Numbered from the stretch's first letter, positions 51,236-64,000 are shown. The stretch: 64,000 bases of DNA from Rhodeus uyekii (GCA_037043235.1 JAWRVZ010000110.1:1027501-1091500), one strand, 5' to 3'. Notes: a model not told the origin generated them from the sequence alone. A program made the numbers and translations.

Positions 51236-52639
51236 CAAAACTATTGTTGTGATTTGTACAACGTGATGCTATGCTGACATTACTCATTATACCATAGCTC
51301 TCGATACACCTCAAAAACTTGTCAAAGACGTCTTGGTCTGTTATGTCTTCCTTTATGTTGTGTGGATTGCAATGTTTTATGTACAGTGCTATTGCTCTGC
51401 TAATTCAGCCTTCACACTGATAGAATGCAAAATCAGATAATTTAAATACCCGGTTTGAAAACACACACATTTACTCACATATGCTAACAGACAGAGAGCA
51501 ATATACCAGTGGGAGTGGCCAACTAAACTCGGCTTGCTGTGGCTTGTACTAGGGTGGGCAGTGAAGCAGAAGTGATGGCCAAAGCAAATGTGCATGTAGT
51601 AAAGGTGACCTAAATGCAATAGCTGTGACAGGCTCCAGAAAGAGGCCCCAGAGACAGCTTACACTGCACTGTGTCACTGTCTGCTGCACTGATCAGGGAT
51701 TAGCTCAACTGTGAGAGACTCTGTGCAGCCTGATCTGAGACACCTCAATGTGAAAATACACAGAAGATAGGGGTGTCATGTTTAGCAGACACAGTGCATC
51801 TGAATGATGCTCTTTATCCTGATAATACATTAATATTTTATACATTCAGGAGAAATTTCAGTTTTACTTTAGAATGGAAGGCAAGTGATTGTACAGAATA
51901 GAATGTATATTACAAAAAGTACAAAGTATTTAAAATATAATATTTAATATATAATTCCAATATTTAAAATATATAACAAATCTCTTCTCAGTAATTTCAG
52001 GTATCCATAGAACAAACAGCATGACAATATTGTTCAAATCCTTAAAGGTACAGTCACACTAAACTTTCTTGCATTGACTTCATATACAGTACATGCAAAA
52101 TCTATGGAAGGCAGGAAACAGAAGATCATGTGAATTTTGATACTTTCCACAGTTCAAGTTTGATTCTGATCTGTGAATTTCTATCAAGCGAAAATATGTG
52201 ACCTATGAAAAAAAAAAACATCACGGCATGATGATTTTTTTTTAAATTAAGCTAACTATACGTAGATTGTGCATTTGTGAACGTATTATTTGGTATATGT
52301 TAAATTTATGACCAATGCGAAAGAAAATGGTAGATTGGCTGAATGCAAATTAGAAAAGTAGAAATAACCGAATAACCGTTTTTGTTGAAAAAAGGATTAA
52401 CGGCATCTGATTGTTCACTTCAGTCTGAAAGGATGTATTAACAGCTGTTGATTCATTAAAATGTTTATCAAACTGAATTGTCCTGCCAATAGTGATGTGA
52501 ACTTAGCATGAAACAGAATTTATGATCATCTTTTCTTCTCTACTGTGTGATATATTAAAGTGAAATGGCTTTTCCAATGAGAAATAAACAAATATCCTTT
52601 AGTACTTTGATTTTCTTAAACCATGTCTAAATCTTATCT

Positions 52640-52860
52640 AATCCTGACCAGTAAGACATTAGATCAACATGCAGATGCATTTAAAGAATTGAAATGTAGT
52701 GCGGCAGCTACCCACTTCTGCCTGTCATTTCACATCAGACCCACCTGTCCCTATCCAGTCGACTCTTTAATTCACAGCACCGCTGTGCCCGTAGCAACGG
52801 CTGAGATGTTTAAAGTGCTCTTTAATAGTCAGCAATAATTGCAGCATGTCAACTTGCTTC
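52640..52860. promoter_or_regulatory. Candidate conserved non-coding element with RFX-like half-site
   Basis: About 220 bp of complex sequence with CCCGTAGCAACGGC (near 52789, RFX-type half-site), CTCTTTAATTCACAGC and CAGCAATAATTGCAGC. The frame through it has no family. Confidence 0.35.
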
Positions 52861-52984
52861 AGGGAACAAAATAAATAAATAAGATGAAGAAATAAAAGCT
52901 TGTGTACAAGAGGCAGTGTGTTCTATAATGAATATAGATTGAATGCTGAAATATTAATTTGGTGTGAGGTGGAGTGGTCTGTGC

Positions 52985-53110
52985 TAAATGGCTGTGTTCG
53001 GCCTTTGGAAGCTTAACCTCACTCCCCAGCGTCTCAGTTCTGGAGGCACTTCAGCCTCACTGTCAGGTCATCAAAGCTCTGAGACCTGAGGACAGCCAAG
53101 GTTTCATAAA
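52985..53110. promoter_or_regulatory. Candidate conserved non-coding element
   Basis: Balanced composition with GTCAGGTCATCAAAGCTCTG. Weak; conservation untested. Confidence 0.2.
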
Positions 53111-53194
53111 AAATAGACAGTTTCTCACTGTGTGGCTGTGCTTGGAATAGCATATTACCATGCTACTCAAATTATTTCTACAGTGTATATACAC

Positions 53195-53198
53195 ACTG

Positions 53199-53252
<54 letters not shown>
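53195..53252. repeat. (TATG)n-(TA)n microsatellite
   Basis: GTATAT units followed by TA dinucleotides. Confidence 0.9.
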
Positions 53253-53257
<5 letters not shown>

Positions 53258-53559
53258 TGCAACTCTAAGGTCTATAATACTCCACTGAGAGTTCGTTTAC
53301 ATGTAGTTGCATAGTTACTTAGAGTTACTTAGTTACTTGGTCTATTACTATAGTAAGTAGAATATCTAAAGTGGCCCATCGAAAAGTGTTACCTTTTATT
53401 GAATAAATATAAAATAGCACATCATATTTATGAAATGATAAGTGAATACCACTTTCAAAGGTGAACATGTACTATACATGGGCTTTATCCATAAATGTAA
53501 TGCTAGAGAGAACAAAGATATGAGGGAGAGTAAGATGCAATCTATTTTAAACAAACAAT

Positions 53560-54540
53560 TCAAGTACATGAGCAGAAACCAGTACTCACAGGAACAGAAC
53601 TGGGGACACCAACGAATATTTAACAATAGACAAGACCCGACAAAGAACAAAGAAAGCACTGGGGGGTTAATATATACAAGGGGTACAACAACAAAAAACT
53701 GACTACAAAAAGGCCCAGGAAACTGGAAAAGAGCTTGGAGGGTGGTGGAGTGGAGGAATGGTTGACCAGGCCCGTGTGGATGAAGTTGGCTTGGAGACTG
53801 AAGCAGAGCCAGAAATGTGAACAACCAGGGTGGAGTGGGGAAACAACATGGACAAGACAGGGCAGGAGACAACCATGGTGGAGTTGAAAAACACAGAGGA
53901 ACTGGCACAGCTGAAGATCACGATGAGGCCGGCAGAACAGAGAGAGAGAGCCCAGAGAGATTAGGTACGATCATCGTGGCTGTAACAGTGCTGACAGGGG
54001 GCAGAGAGCTCAGGGATGGTTTTAGTGGCTGTAAAAGAGCAGGTGGATAGTCCAGACTCTAACTCTTTGGCCGTGAAAGAGAGCACAGGGAAATCCAGAG
54101 TGGACACTGTCTTAGGAGGAGCTGTAGTGGCCTAAAAACATTAGATGGCAGTTGCCATCATAGTAAGTGTAGCTGATGCCAGGCTTCAGAGCGTGAAGAC
54201 TGCCAGGCTTGTGAGGGTTGAGACCGCTGGGCTTGAGAAAGTTGAGACAACCATCCTTGAGAGCATTGAGACCGCTGGCTTTGAGACCACCGGGAGGCAG
54301 AGTCTCAGAATATAATCTATGTACTCTTTACGGGTGAGTTTGCCATTTCCTCCTGGAAGACATGACTTCAGGGGCTCATTTAGCCCAAAATGAACAAATG
54401 CTGAGGTTTATACACAAGGGGTAATGGCAAGCAAGACACACCTGGGAACAATCAGAGAACTATTCAAGAAAAACTACAAACTGACTACAAAACGATGCTG
54501 GAAACAAGAAAAGAACTGAGCAGAATACAACCTAAAAGTC
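53560..54540 (-). mobile_element. Probable LTR-retroelement 3'-region fragment
   Basis: Minus-strand reading is a long Pro/Ser/Leu-rich low-complexity frame (170 aa, 53396-53908), continuing into degenerate 'TTGAGACCGCTGG' repeats (54215-54300). Upstream on that strand are a CCAGGTGTGTCTTGC block and TATAAACC (near 54410), an LTR-promoter-like layout. The type recurs in cyprinid repeats. No protein function is claimed and edges are approximate. Confidence 0.4.
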
Positions 54541-55496
54541 CAAATAATAGAAATACAAGGTACATAGAACATGTAAGAGTAATTTGTGATAAAAAAAATG
54601 TACCTTTCAGAAAGCTCCTCCTCCAACTTTATTTCTCCAAGTACAACATGTTCCTGGAACATCTTTATTGCTACTGTAAAAACATATCAACAAACCAATC
54701 AGATTTGACGGAGAAGTTGACAAACTTATAACCAGGGTTAGTGCTGCTACATCAGTGTTATTCACATATAATTTCACTCTGGTTTTAGGGACAACTTTTG
54801 GTTAGGTTTAGGGATAGGTTGTGATTACATTTTCATGTAAGATCATCAAAATATATTGACCCAGGAATATGTCTAATTCTGCAAAATAAGGAAGCATATT
54901 TGAGTGAGGAGAGCAGATCTCCAGCAGAGGGTGTAGCATGTAGAAAGGTAAAAAGAAAGGACAAGGGGCACACGGTCTCTGCTGGTTGTCTTGAAGTTTT
55001 ATCAGTTCACCATAAAATATTAGGCCGATGTGCGGTACGTATAAGACTTTTGTTGTTTGTTTCTGTGTATGTTTACATGCTGTAGTGAATAAGTGCAGAA
55101 GTGAGGAGAATATTGGTATTCAGGGATTTTGTTAAAGTGGGTGTTGCAAGTGCAGCCTTTTAACAACAACAACAGAAGAAAAAAAAAGGAGATTTACCTT
55201 GGAAGCTGGAGGCTTTTAGCAATGCATAATTCATCGCAATCAGTTGACCAAAATCTACAATAGTGATTATAGATATCCCACTGTGTTTCAGTGCTAACTA
55301 TAAAGCCATAACCACCCACTCTCTCCCCCTCTCTGTGGATCTAAATCATTAATGTTCTCCATTACGGGCTGCACACAATGGACACGTCCTCAAACACCTT
55401 CAGACACACAAACAGACACCACCGGATACTGATGTGTGGAAACCACAACTTCCAGCCAAATGAAAGTGTGATGAGAAGTGGATATTTGTGGTCATT
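54541..55496. other. No gene seen
   Basis: No supported feature. The GTTAGGTTTAGGGATAGG near 54805 is telomere-like only by chance length. Confidence 0.35.
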
Positions 55497-55522
55497 TATG
55501 TGTGTGTGTGTGTGTGTGTGTG
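55497..55522. repeat. (TG)n microsatellite
   Basis: Short TG array followed by GA units. Confidence 0.85.
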
Positions 55523-56929
55523 AAAGAGAGAGAGCTGAGGGTAAAGAATGTGACAAACGCAGGACGATATTATGCTTTTAAAGCAGCATAGAACAGGAAG
55601 GGTAATCTCAGAAGAAATTGTGACAAGATAAAGAAATAAATCCAAGGTGGCTGACCAAAAAAAAAAGATTTCATTCAATACTGAGTTTCATTTATATAAT
55701 TGAGTTAAAAATAATATATTTTACTCAATATTTATGTGTGCTCTATATAATTATTTACAGAGTATTGAGTGTTAGCTTAGAAAATTGCATAACACTATTG
55801 AAAAGAAATTGGTACAGTTACTGCTTGTGTAGAGTATTCCAATTACTTGTTGCTCCATGATATTTAAGATGCCTATGTAGGCAGTATTCAGCATGGCATC
55901 TTGTTAGCTTTTGGAACAGAACCTTTCTCTTTCTGATTTTTTTTTACTTCGTAAATGTTTTGAATCGGCTTTCGAACTTGCTTAAATTTTGTGCACTTTG
56001 TAAATACTGCACAGCTGCCTGTTTTTACGATCAACAAAATATTTAACTGCATCTTGAACATCACTGGCATGTACATGATATAAAACTCAAGAGTAATGTG
56101 TAAATGTTGTACATGTGCAAGAGCCACAAATGAATATAAAAAACCCTTAAAACTGAGCCCAGATCCACACTGACACCCCTGAGGTTGAAAGACACATGCT
56201 GTTTTCATGTGTGCTCGGATGAATTTCTTCAACCTCAACCACCATTTCTCCAGCAGCCCAACTGTTGAATACAGACTTTTGTTTGAGTAAAGGGTAGTCG
56301 TGTTTAGAGTCGTCTATTTTACCACATGCGTTAAGCTAAGGTTTTCACAAATTGTACATGAAAAGTGAAAGATTTGTTTGGGTGAGGCCAGGTCTTAATT
56401 TGAGAGTCAATTCAAACTTAAATATTTGTGTATGTGTGGTTCTTGTCCATGAGTGTTTAGATCTGTAAGAAAGGGAGAATACTTGTGTGTGTTTGAGTCT
56501 CACTGATTGCGTGAGCGTATTAGTGTCTGTGCCATCAGTGGGCTTTCATGGAGGAGCATTTGTGTTGCATTTTGCATGACTTGAGGGCTTCCTGCTTTGG
56601 CCTGTCTGTTCAGCTCTCGTCAACACTGAGCTCAGTGGAACGGTCCTGGATTGCCGCATTCTCTTCCCCACACACACACTCAAGAGCGTACAAGTGCAAC
56701 AAACTCTTCCTTGCTACAGACCAATCAAATAATGTTCAAAGTCAGGATGTCCTATTTGTGCACAATTCAATCCCAGACAAACTACTTACTCTAATTATAA
56801 CTATAAACGCAATGTCACAATGCATACGGCAGAAAACTTCTCATGGAAATCCTTCTATTAGTATCTATGAGAGAGCACATTAAATTCTAAATAACTCCAT
56901 ATTCACATGTGTGTGTGTGTGAGAGAGCG
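55523..56929. other. No gene seen
   Basis: Short frames on both strands lack recognisable families. Confidence 0.35.
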
Positions 56930-57130
56930 AGAGCACTTAATGCACTTTTAATGAGGCTGCCTTCAGTCCCGGAGGCGAAACGGTGGCTTGTCCCATCTCT
57001 GCATCTGACAGGGTGCAGAGTGAGCTATGAATTATTGCTTATTAAAAGAACTAATTACTCCCCTCTTCTCTCTGCAACATTTATTGGACAGAGGTGCAAT
57101 TTAGGTTTCACCAATGAAGATGTGACTCTG
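56930..57130. promoter_or_regulatory. Candidate conserved non-coding element with TAATTA sites
   Basis: AGCTATGAATTATTGCTTAT and AGAACTAATTACTCCCC (near 57048) supply homeodomain-type sites in complex sequence bounded by (GT)n. The 74-aa frame through it is not recognised. Confidence 0.35.
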
Positions 57131-57339
57131 TAGAAGGAATAAAAATGGGAGATAGATTGCAGAAAACTAAAGACGATTGCCTCTGCTCCACAGACAAGGG
57201 GGGATGGAAAGTAAAAGTAAGGTACTATGACAAAAACTAAGTGCCAATACTAACAGAAATGCAAAGAGCAGATAGTGTTGCTAAGTGCCAAAAGGAATCG
57301 AACCATAATAGCAAAGCAAACAATCTTCACGTTTTAAAC

Positions 57340-57560
57340 AAACAAAAATGAAATGGTTTCAAAAATTCTCAGGATTGCCTGAACCAGGCCATGCCTTGTA
57401 AATCGTCGTGTCTAGTAAATTGAGCTGCGAGTTTGGCAGTGTACTGGATAAATATTGGATGTGCCGCTCTAATTGAGCATTTCGTGTAGAGTTGCTGCTG
57501 TGGCTCTGGGGGCCTCTGGGATGGGAAAGGCTCGTTTTTGAAGCGACGTGCAGCATTTCA
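57340..57560. promoter_or_regulatory. Candidate conserved non-coding element
   Basis: Complex, balanced 220 bp with GCTCTAATTGAGCATT (near 57465) and GGATAAATATTGGATG (near 57445). About 16 kb downstream of hmx4. Visually among the strongest enhancer-like islands in the window. Confidence 0.4.
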
Positions 57561-60500
57561 CCTTAAGGAGCCCACAAGGCGTTTTTAGCTCCCTACACTG
57601 TAAAAGCTTTCAAACCTCCGACCCGTCTCTGCTACGTGATCAATATTGCAGATGCGGAAACGCATGACTGTCTGTGAATGCGTTTATTGGGGGCAGTCTT
57701 GAGGAGTGTTTGAGTGTGTGCAACGTCTCCTGTGTGCTGCCCCCTAAATGTCCGTCTTTCGCCTCACACACATGGGCAAATGTCTCAGCACAAACCTAGC
57801 TGTGGTAGCTTTATTTGCTTTCTGCAAACAGTTGCTCCATGATGCCCAATTAGGTGTTTGCGTTGGCTGGAATGAAAGACTAGTTGTCAAACATTATATT
57901 TTTGGATGTTAATATAGTAGCTTCACTGAAATCGTTGCTGTCCATGATTTGCTTTATTCTAAATTGGACAAATGTATTTAATATACAGAAGTACAGACCT
58001 TCGGCAGATTCTTCAATTAATCATGCACATTTCATGTGAAGTGTGTTCGCTATCACTGTCTCTTTACAGGAAACACATAATGCCTTTAAGAGAGGAGAAA
58101 GGATTTCTGAAAGGGTTTTTCTTGCTGTGAGTGATACTACGGCATATAGAAAAGCTGAGCGGCAGTTACTCATCCCATATGTGTGACTAAGTAATGGAAA
58201 TATTTCCTTATGTCGAAACTGCTTTAGTGAGCAGGGAAAAGATAGATGATTTGAAGCACAAAACACCATAAAATATAATTAGTATATATGTATACTATAT
58301 ATAGTATAGACTTCATCTTATATAGTCAGACAATAGCTTTGCGTGATGAACAGACCAAAAAGTCACAGCTTGAAATATAATACACAAATTGCCCTGGTCC
58401 TCCTTCACTAATTCTTTAAGAATTCACCTTTTGTGCTCCAATGAAGAAGCAACATGACAGAATCTTTATTTTGACAAATTTCAAAAAGCTATATTATATA
58501 TGCAGATAACAAACGTTTTGTTTGAGGTGTGAAAATGCAACTGTACTTTTTTTTTAAGTAGCTGGTTTCCTATGTATTTCTGAAAGATGCACAGAGTTAG
58601 AGAGTGCAGTACATTCTGTAAATTTTTCAAATATTATAACCTAACCTATATGTACAAAAAAGGAAAAGAAAAAAAAGAGCGGCGGATTTCTTGTAATAGA
58701 TGACATTGAAATGAGTGTTCATTTTTGGGGTGTGTTGTGTGTGTGTGTGTATGGTGTTGAGATGTGTGTGTGCCTCTAAAGGTTGTGATATGACAGGGGT
58801 TAGATGCTGATAAGGTCAGTACAAACCCCCTTCTTTAGTACTCTTTCAGCACCTGGCGTCCTGACTCAGTGTGGAAGACACTGATCACAGAAATACCTGA
58901 CATAGAGACTCCAGTTAAGAAGTTTGTGAGTGATTTCTGATTAAGTTCTGTTAACAACACGGCCAACCTGACTTGAAGTACCGTTTTGAACTGTATCCGT
59001 TCTAATCTGTAATCTTTTTGTTGTTGTTTGGTCTATATTTATTTAAGTTTAAATGCCTAAAATAAAAAATAAAAATATGAATTAAAAGGATATTTTAAAT
59101 TAAAAGTAAAAATAATTCAGCAAACACCATATTATTGGATAAAGAAAAACATTGTGTGAGTGTTTCTGCAAACACCAGAAACACTGTAATACATAAAAAG
59201 CAGGATATCTGAAAATAGTAATGAGTTCTCCGCAAGTTCTGACAACTTCTAAGTTATGTGTCAGCACTTAGAAATAACTAAATCCATTAAAGTATATCTA
59301 AATGGGGATAAGAAGGAAGGGCTAATCTAGTCAAAATCGCCGTGGACCTCGCCAACGATTATCCAGGAATTTCTCCATTGGAAGTGTTGAGGGACAACGC
59401 CAATATTCATGTTATCGGCCTTTTGTGGTACCGGACACTGAGAGAAAGAGCTGTGTTTTCCCAGAGCAGAAATTACACCAATCTCTGTAGACACAGTTGA
59501 CAGATAAAACCATCTTCTCTTTGAAAAATTATACATTTCATCATAAAATATTACAAAGGAAAACTGAATGACTGGTTTAGGAATCCCTCCATCATCTGTC
59601 AGTATTAAGTCCAAAACACATTCACATTTTAAATTCGTTCAAAATGGAAAGGGAAAAATCAAAGCAAAGAAAAATTGATATGTACCCTCAAAAACGTGTG
59701 TTGGATGCCCTTTTGCAGGGCATCGACTGAAACAAAATACCACCATATTCCCAAAGCAAAGGGATCACAGATTACAGATCGCTTGGTGACGGACATTCTC
59801 TGACTCCTCCGCTTTATAACACCAATAGATTTCAGATGAGGATCAACACTTTGAAACCCAATCGACGGCCCGGGGGCTGAGCTCTGCTATAGAGAGAAGG
59901 AAAAGAGACCGAGCTGGAGAAGTTGGGAAAGAAAAAGGGATTGAGGTCATTGGTAACATTTACAAATTGAATGTGTGATCAAAGTGTTAAGCCAGAATGG
60001 AAAAAATAAAGGGGGGTCTAGACAGACAAGGTGTGGACCCCAAATGTTATTCATTAGGATTTCCTTTTCCTCCCATTTCTCCTTTCTTTTTCATGCTCAC
60101 TCTGCTCTTCTTCGTGCCAATCTGTGACTGATTTGCGCGTCTGGTGCTGGAGTCGTCGGTCGCCAGGGGGAAACGGGATCCTGACGGGGCTGAGTTGGAC
60201 TGAAAAAGCCTGGAGCAGAGCGAAAGCAACCGGGCCCTTTCACGTTAGTTTAAACTGACACCTCTGCTCACCTCAACGGAGGCGGCATTGAAACTCATAC
60301 TTCTGCCAACCGGATTCACAAACCTGCTTGTGCGTGACTCTGGTTTGGAAGACCGCCGCTATAGTTTCCTACAGCCGATCCAACATCAGGTTTTAAACAC
60401 AATAAACAATCACATTGGTGTATTCCTGGGTTTAATATTGCAGCAGGTTGAAGAGCTAATATTTCATTTAGTATGAAATCGGTTTACCATAAGCTTGGAC

Positions 60501-61539
60501 AAAAAACGGCAAATATGTCAAAAACTAGCGTAGGAGGAATAGAAAGAGGAGTTTTCAAAATGTAGAACTGATTATTATTAAATAAAGCTACGAATGAAGC
60601 ATTAACAATGGAAAGTTTAAAAACTAGAGTCGATTTGGAAGAAATATCTTTTGGAGTGATAGTTCACCTGAAAACTTTTGCTTTCCGTACAATGAATGGG
60701 CTCCAAACAACATGGGATTGCCATTTAAGAGGGTCAAATGTTTTTCGTTGTAATATCCATTGACAGAGAAATGAGAATGTCTTACAGAGAGAAATATTTC
60801 CTTTCACTTTCGGATTGGGTCAGAGGTTGCAGCAGTGATCTCCACCTTCACACCCCTAAATGAATATGAAACACCAAATTGACCATAGCTCACCCCTGAA
60901 AGTGCTCCTTGGACCTACAATTCCGATCTTCAAAGCTAACCAACTTCCTGTGCTTGGCCCCCTGGTTGTGACCACCTCAAGGTGAAGGGAGGGGGGCGGT
61001 GAATCGCTCAAGAGAGAAGCAGTGGAGGAAGGGGAAGACTTTGGCTCACAGTACCTATTAGCCCTAATTGCTGGATGGGTGAAGGCCTTTGAAGGCACAG
61101 TATTTGTCCCAGGGCCTTTAATGCTGATGAATGCAAAGGTTTCTTTGAGTTGTCATTGGCAATTGAGTTGGAATCAATATTTACAAAACAGATACACTAC
61201 TCCGGACGTAGAGCTGGACGCTAAAGTGTTTAAATATGTGGAGGGAGAGCGTATGAGTAATTGCCATGAAGTTGGCATTGCTTTTTTGTTTTATACCCTT
61301 TCATGTGAAGTGAATTTAAATATGGAAGATAAGTTAAGAAGTTTATGAGAATCGGATTGCAACTTGGCTGTGAACATAAGCATTTATTTTTTTATTTTTG
61401 ATAAGAATAAAGAATACACTGCACAAACCTGCAATGACTAGACTTATGGTTACCCTTAAAAGGCATCAGGGTTAATTTGTCCTAAATTAAACAAATTAGG
61501 CATAGGAAGAAACAGCCTCCCGCAAACTTTTCTGCTTTT
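57561..61539. other. No gene seen
   Basis: Mixed composition. 59320-59620 carries a 95-aa minus-strand frame and 60040-60300 is GC-richer with CpGs; neither has a recognised family. 60655-60680 (GTGATAGTTCACCTGAAAA) is a stray MITE-like end. Confidence 0.35.
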
Positions 61540-61850
61540 AATCTAAACGGTCCAAAATTGATTCAAGCTGATGAATTTGTGATCGGTTATGATTGATTAG
61601 GCCGCAGCCAGGAAGAGAAAGGCCTGGCGTCAAATTCACATTTTGCAGAAAAACAGGCACCCTGCATCCATCCATTATCATCCCTCCATCCTCCAGGGAG
61701 GGAGGAGGGACAAGAAGAGAAATGAAAGTCAACAGCAGTGTTTAACATCCATCGAAACAGATGCCTCTTCATTAGGGCTTGGTTCAAAGCCAAAATGGCC
61801 ACCAGTTGCTGGAGGCAGTGCATTATGGGATGAGGACAGAGGGCAGGTAC
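61540..61850. promoter_or_regulatory. Candidate conserved non-coding element with PBX/HOX-type site
   Basis: TGATTGAT at 61590-61597 is an exact PBX-type site, next to GGCCGCAGCCAGGAAG. The 300-bp island is complex and free of repeats; frames across it differ between strands and lack families. Confidence 0.4.
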
Positions 61851-63700
61851 TGTGTGGGGTGATTAAGGCACTGAATAAGCAGCATAATAACTCCGAGAGG
61901 TTCCCAGCACTTGCACAGTCAAAACAGAAACATGTGGGCTAACGTTAGGGTTTCAAACCCCTGGCCCATATCACTGACTCTACAGAGCTCGAGGTAGGCA
62001 CGGTGCTAAATCATAAACATGTTGCCTGGGATTCCCTTGGGTTGTCACGGAAACTATGGATGGTCTTAAATCACAGTGTTTAAAGTCGTAACAAAAGGAC
62101 AGAATCTGACTCTGGAGGACTCTGTTTGACACTTTTTTTTCGTTAAATGCATGAAATGTTTTTGAAGCACAATTAAAACATACTCTACGAATTAAGTAAA
62201 TATTGTTCTCTATTGGTACCTGCTAACACTTTTAAAAGGATACACCACATGCTGTGGCCTTTCAGAGTGAGTGGATTTAAAATGTTGTGACTTTACAATA
62301 AGCAGCCCTCTAACCTTTTGAATATTTTATTACATTTATCAAAGCACATATGGTTAGTCTTCTCTGGGCTTCAGAAAGACGTTGCGGGCAGACAGAAAGG
62401 AAAAGCACTATACCGCGTCACTTCAGAGGTGCCGCCACTGATTAAACATTTATTTCATTTTTTAGATTTTCAGGTTCTTGAGTTTTGCTTTTGGCAATTT
62501 TAAATGTTAAAATCCATATGAATAACATACAAACCAGCTAAAGATACCGTCTCAGTTAAGTTTGCTGGGGCAATATTGTTCAAGTAAAATATTAAAGAAC
62601 TACTAATAACAAACTAAAGTTATACTTTTTATGTACGTAAAATACTTTTTTCCCGAATAGTTTTTGCCGATGTTTATTAACTTAGTCAATAACAGAGAAA
62701 AAGAACAAGAAAAAGAAACAGAACATAAAAAAGTCATTTTTTACGTACAAGCTCAAGCAATATACTTTTGAGTATCTAGTTGAACTTACACTCCACTTTC
62801 CCTGTAAATGTTTATGTTAAATCAATGACACAAAAAGTCTACTCTACAGCAAGAGAGAATACATTAAAGCCAACACATTACTGTCACAGTGTGTCAGGAG
62901 AGTCAGGTTTTGCCTACAACGGTAAACCATGAAATCTTAGTAAAAAGAAGGAAAAGGAAAAAGCTTAGTAAATATCTTAATGACAATCTAAAAATCCAAA
63001 ACATGTTTAGGGGATAGAAAATATCTTCAGATGAATGTAAAAATAATGTTGATGGAAAGTCCCACCATGATAGCAAACAAATAATATCATGGAAGAAAAT
63101 GAGAAAGGAAAATAAGGAAAAAGATATATATTACACATTGGTGCAAGTCAATGCAGCGAAGACAAAGAAAAAAAAAGCAATGGAAAGCAGGCCGGTGATA
63201 CAGCTGGAATGATAGAGCAGAATATTAGCTGATCAAAGCTGGTTAAACTCAGCACATGAATTCTAATATGAGTCAAGAGCTTAATGTGGTTATGCATGTG
63301 GGTAAAGGAGCTGTCTGTAAAAACCAGACAATTAAAAAAACGTTAAAATATACAGTACTTGCACAATCCCAGTTTAAAATTGAGCCACGCAACTGTAAAA
63401 ACACTAGAGTTGAAAAATTAATCATTTAATTACCTTACCATGTTCTGTGAATACAATGTTAAACCATTTGTATTACACATAATTTTACATTGAAACACTG
63501 TCAAATTTATGTTTTATGCAATTAAAAACTATACCATGCCATGTAATTTATGATAAAAAGTGGTAAAAGGACAGTCCCTTAAACCATATAGGATTAATTT
63601 CTATTGAAATAATTTGGTTTTATCTAATTTTTGGTATTAGTAATCTACATTAGGGTGTTCCTCATCTACATGAGGAAGGCCAGAAAAAGATACCTGAAAA
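61851..63700. other. No gene seen
   Basis: AT-rich; no supported feature. Confidence 0.4.
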
Positions 63701-63739
63701 GGTACTTTAATGTACAAAAAAACTTTTATAATACAAAAA

Positions 63740-63957
63740 CAAAAGGCACGTATTGTGCAAAATCAGAAGAAAGTCCAACAGGATGTATACACAATTCCAA
63801 CATACTGTATATGCAGACACAAGCAACAACGGATGAAGACAGAGGGAAAACATGGGGAGTAAATACACAGGGGTGATGAGACTGACAAGGGGATAAATCA
63901 CGAGACAGGTGAATGGGATGACACGGAGGACGGGAGGAACAGAACAGAGACATAACA
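63740..63957 (-). mobile_element. LTR 5' part, minus orientation (gypsy-like)
   Basis: Read on the minus strand it begins TGTTATGTCTCTGTTCTG at 63957 and continues CACCTGTCTCGTG and CACCCCTGTGTATTTACTCC, the style of fish gypsy LTR U3 regions. The far end is not resolved. Confidence 0.45.
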
Positions 63958-64000
63958 CTTCTTACTTCGTCCCGACGTCTGCTTTTTCTTTCTGCAGCCC

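Noticed and set aside
53396..53908. 170-aa Pro/Leu-rich minus-strand frame as a gene
   Set aside because: Low-complexity reading within a repeat-like region with LTR-type features; no start or domain evidence.
54800..54815. GGTTTAGGGATAGG as interstitial telomere repeat
   Set aside because: Only about two degenerate units; too short.

Overview
The window looks like AT-rich euchromatin from a teleost, most likely a cyprinid. Two lines of evidence point there. First, it holds two tandem HMX-family homeobox genes, hmx1 and an hmx4/SOHo-type gene, in the close same-strand order I recall for fish. Second, its repeats are of kinds familiar from carp and zebrafish genomes: CACTCTTA-ended MITEs, the 'AACACTTTAC...AAAGTGTTACC' MITE, the 'AGTTCACCC' MITE, the GTCCCC/(CA)n repeat, and long (AC)n tracts. 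The species assignment is inference; no search was run.

Only two genes have good protein-coding evidence, both two-exon and on the + strand. hmx1 has exons 37479-37749 and 38308-38900 (287 aa). hmx4/SOHo-like has exons 40670-40859 and 40955-41466 (233 aa). Each has a GT-AG intron in phase 1, an N-terminal hydrophobic repressor-like motif in exon 1 and a complete 60-residue homeodomain in exon 2. The coding parts lie about 1.8 kb apart. A CpG-rich, CCAAT-bearing region precedes each gene. Both are predicted nuclear DNA-binding factors for eye, ear, cranial ganglion and craniofacial development.

The rest is gene-desert-like flank. From 1 to about 36.8 kb lie mobile-element relics: a left-edge LTR end (1-449), a LINE RT pseudogene (about 1740-3015, minus) with an hAT element nested in it (1965-2173, perfect 8-bp target duplication), an internally deleted Tigger/pogo element (7424-8434, TA duplication) and a Tigger-like end (14111-). 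They are followed by a decayed Ty3/gypsy element (about 16186-18290), a solo LTR with a 5-bp duplication (22367-22739), several MITEs, microsatellites and two striking palindromes at 31.4-32.0 kb. From 41.5 to 64 kb lie further MITEs, a dead Tc1-like transposase (50510-51235, minus) and retroelement fragments at 53.5-54.5 kb and at the right edge.

Between repeats there are islands of higher-complexity, less AT-rich DNA with homeodomain, PBX/MEIS or RFX-like sites (for example 6836-7130, 19540-19760, 20130-20350, 52640-52860, 56930-57130, 57340-57560, 61540-61850). These are candidate conserved regulatory elements for the hmx pair. No CRISPR, rRNA, tRNA, prokaryotic-type operon or clearly new biological system was seen. 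Most other open frames are short and show no recognisable family.
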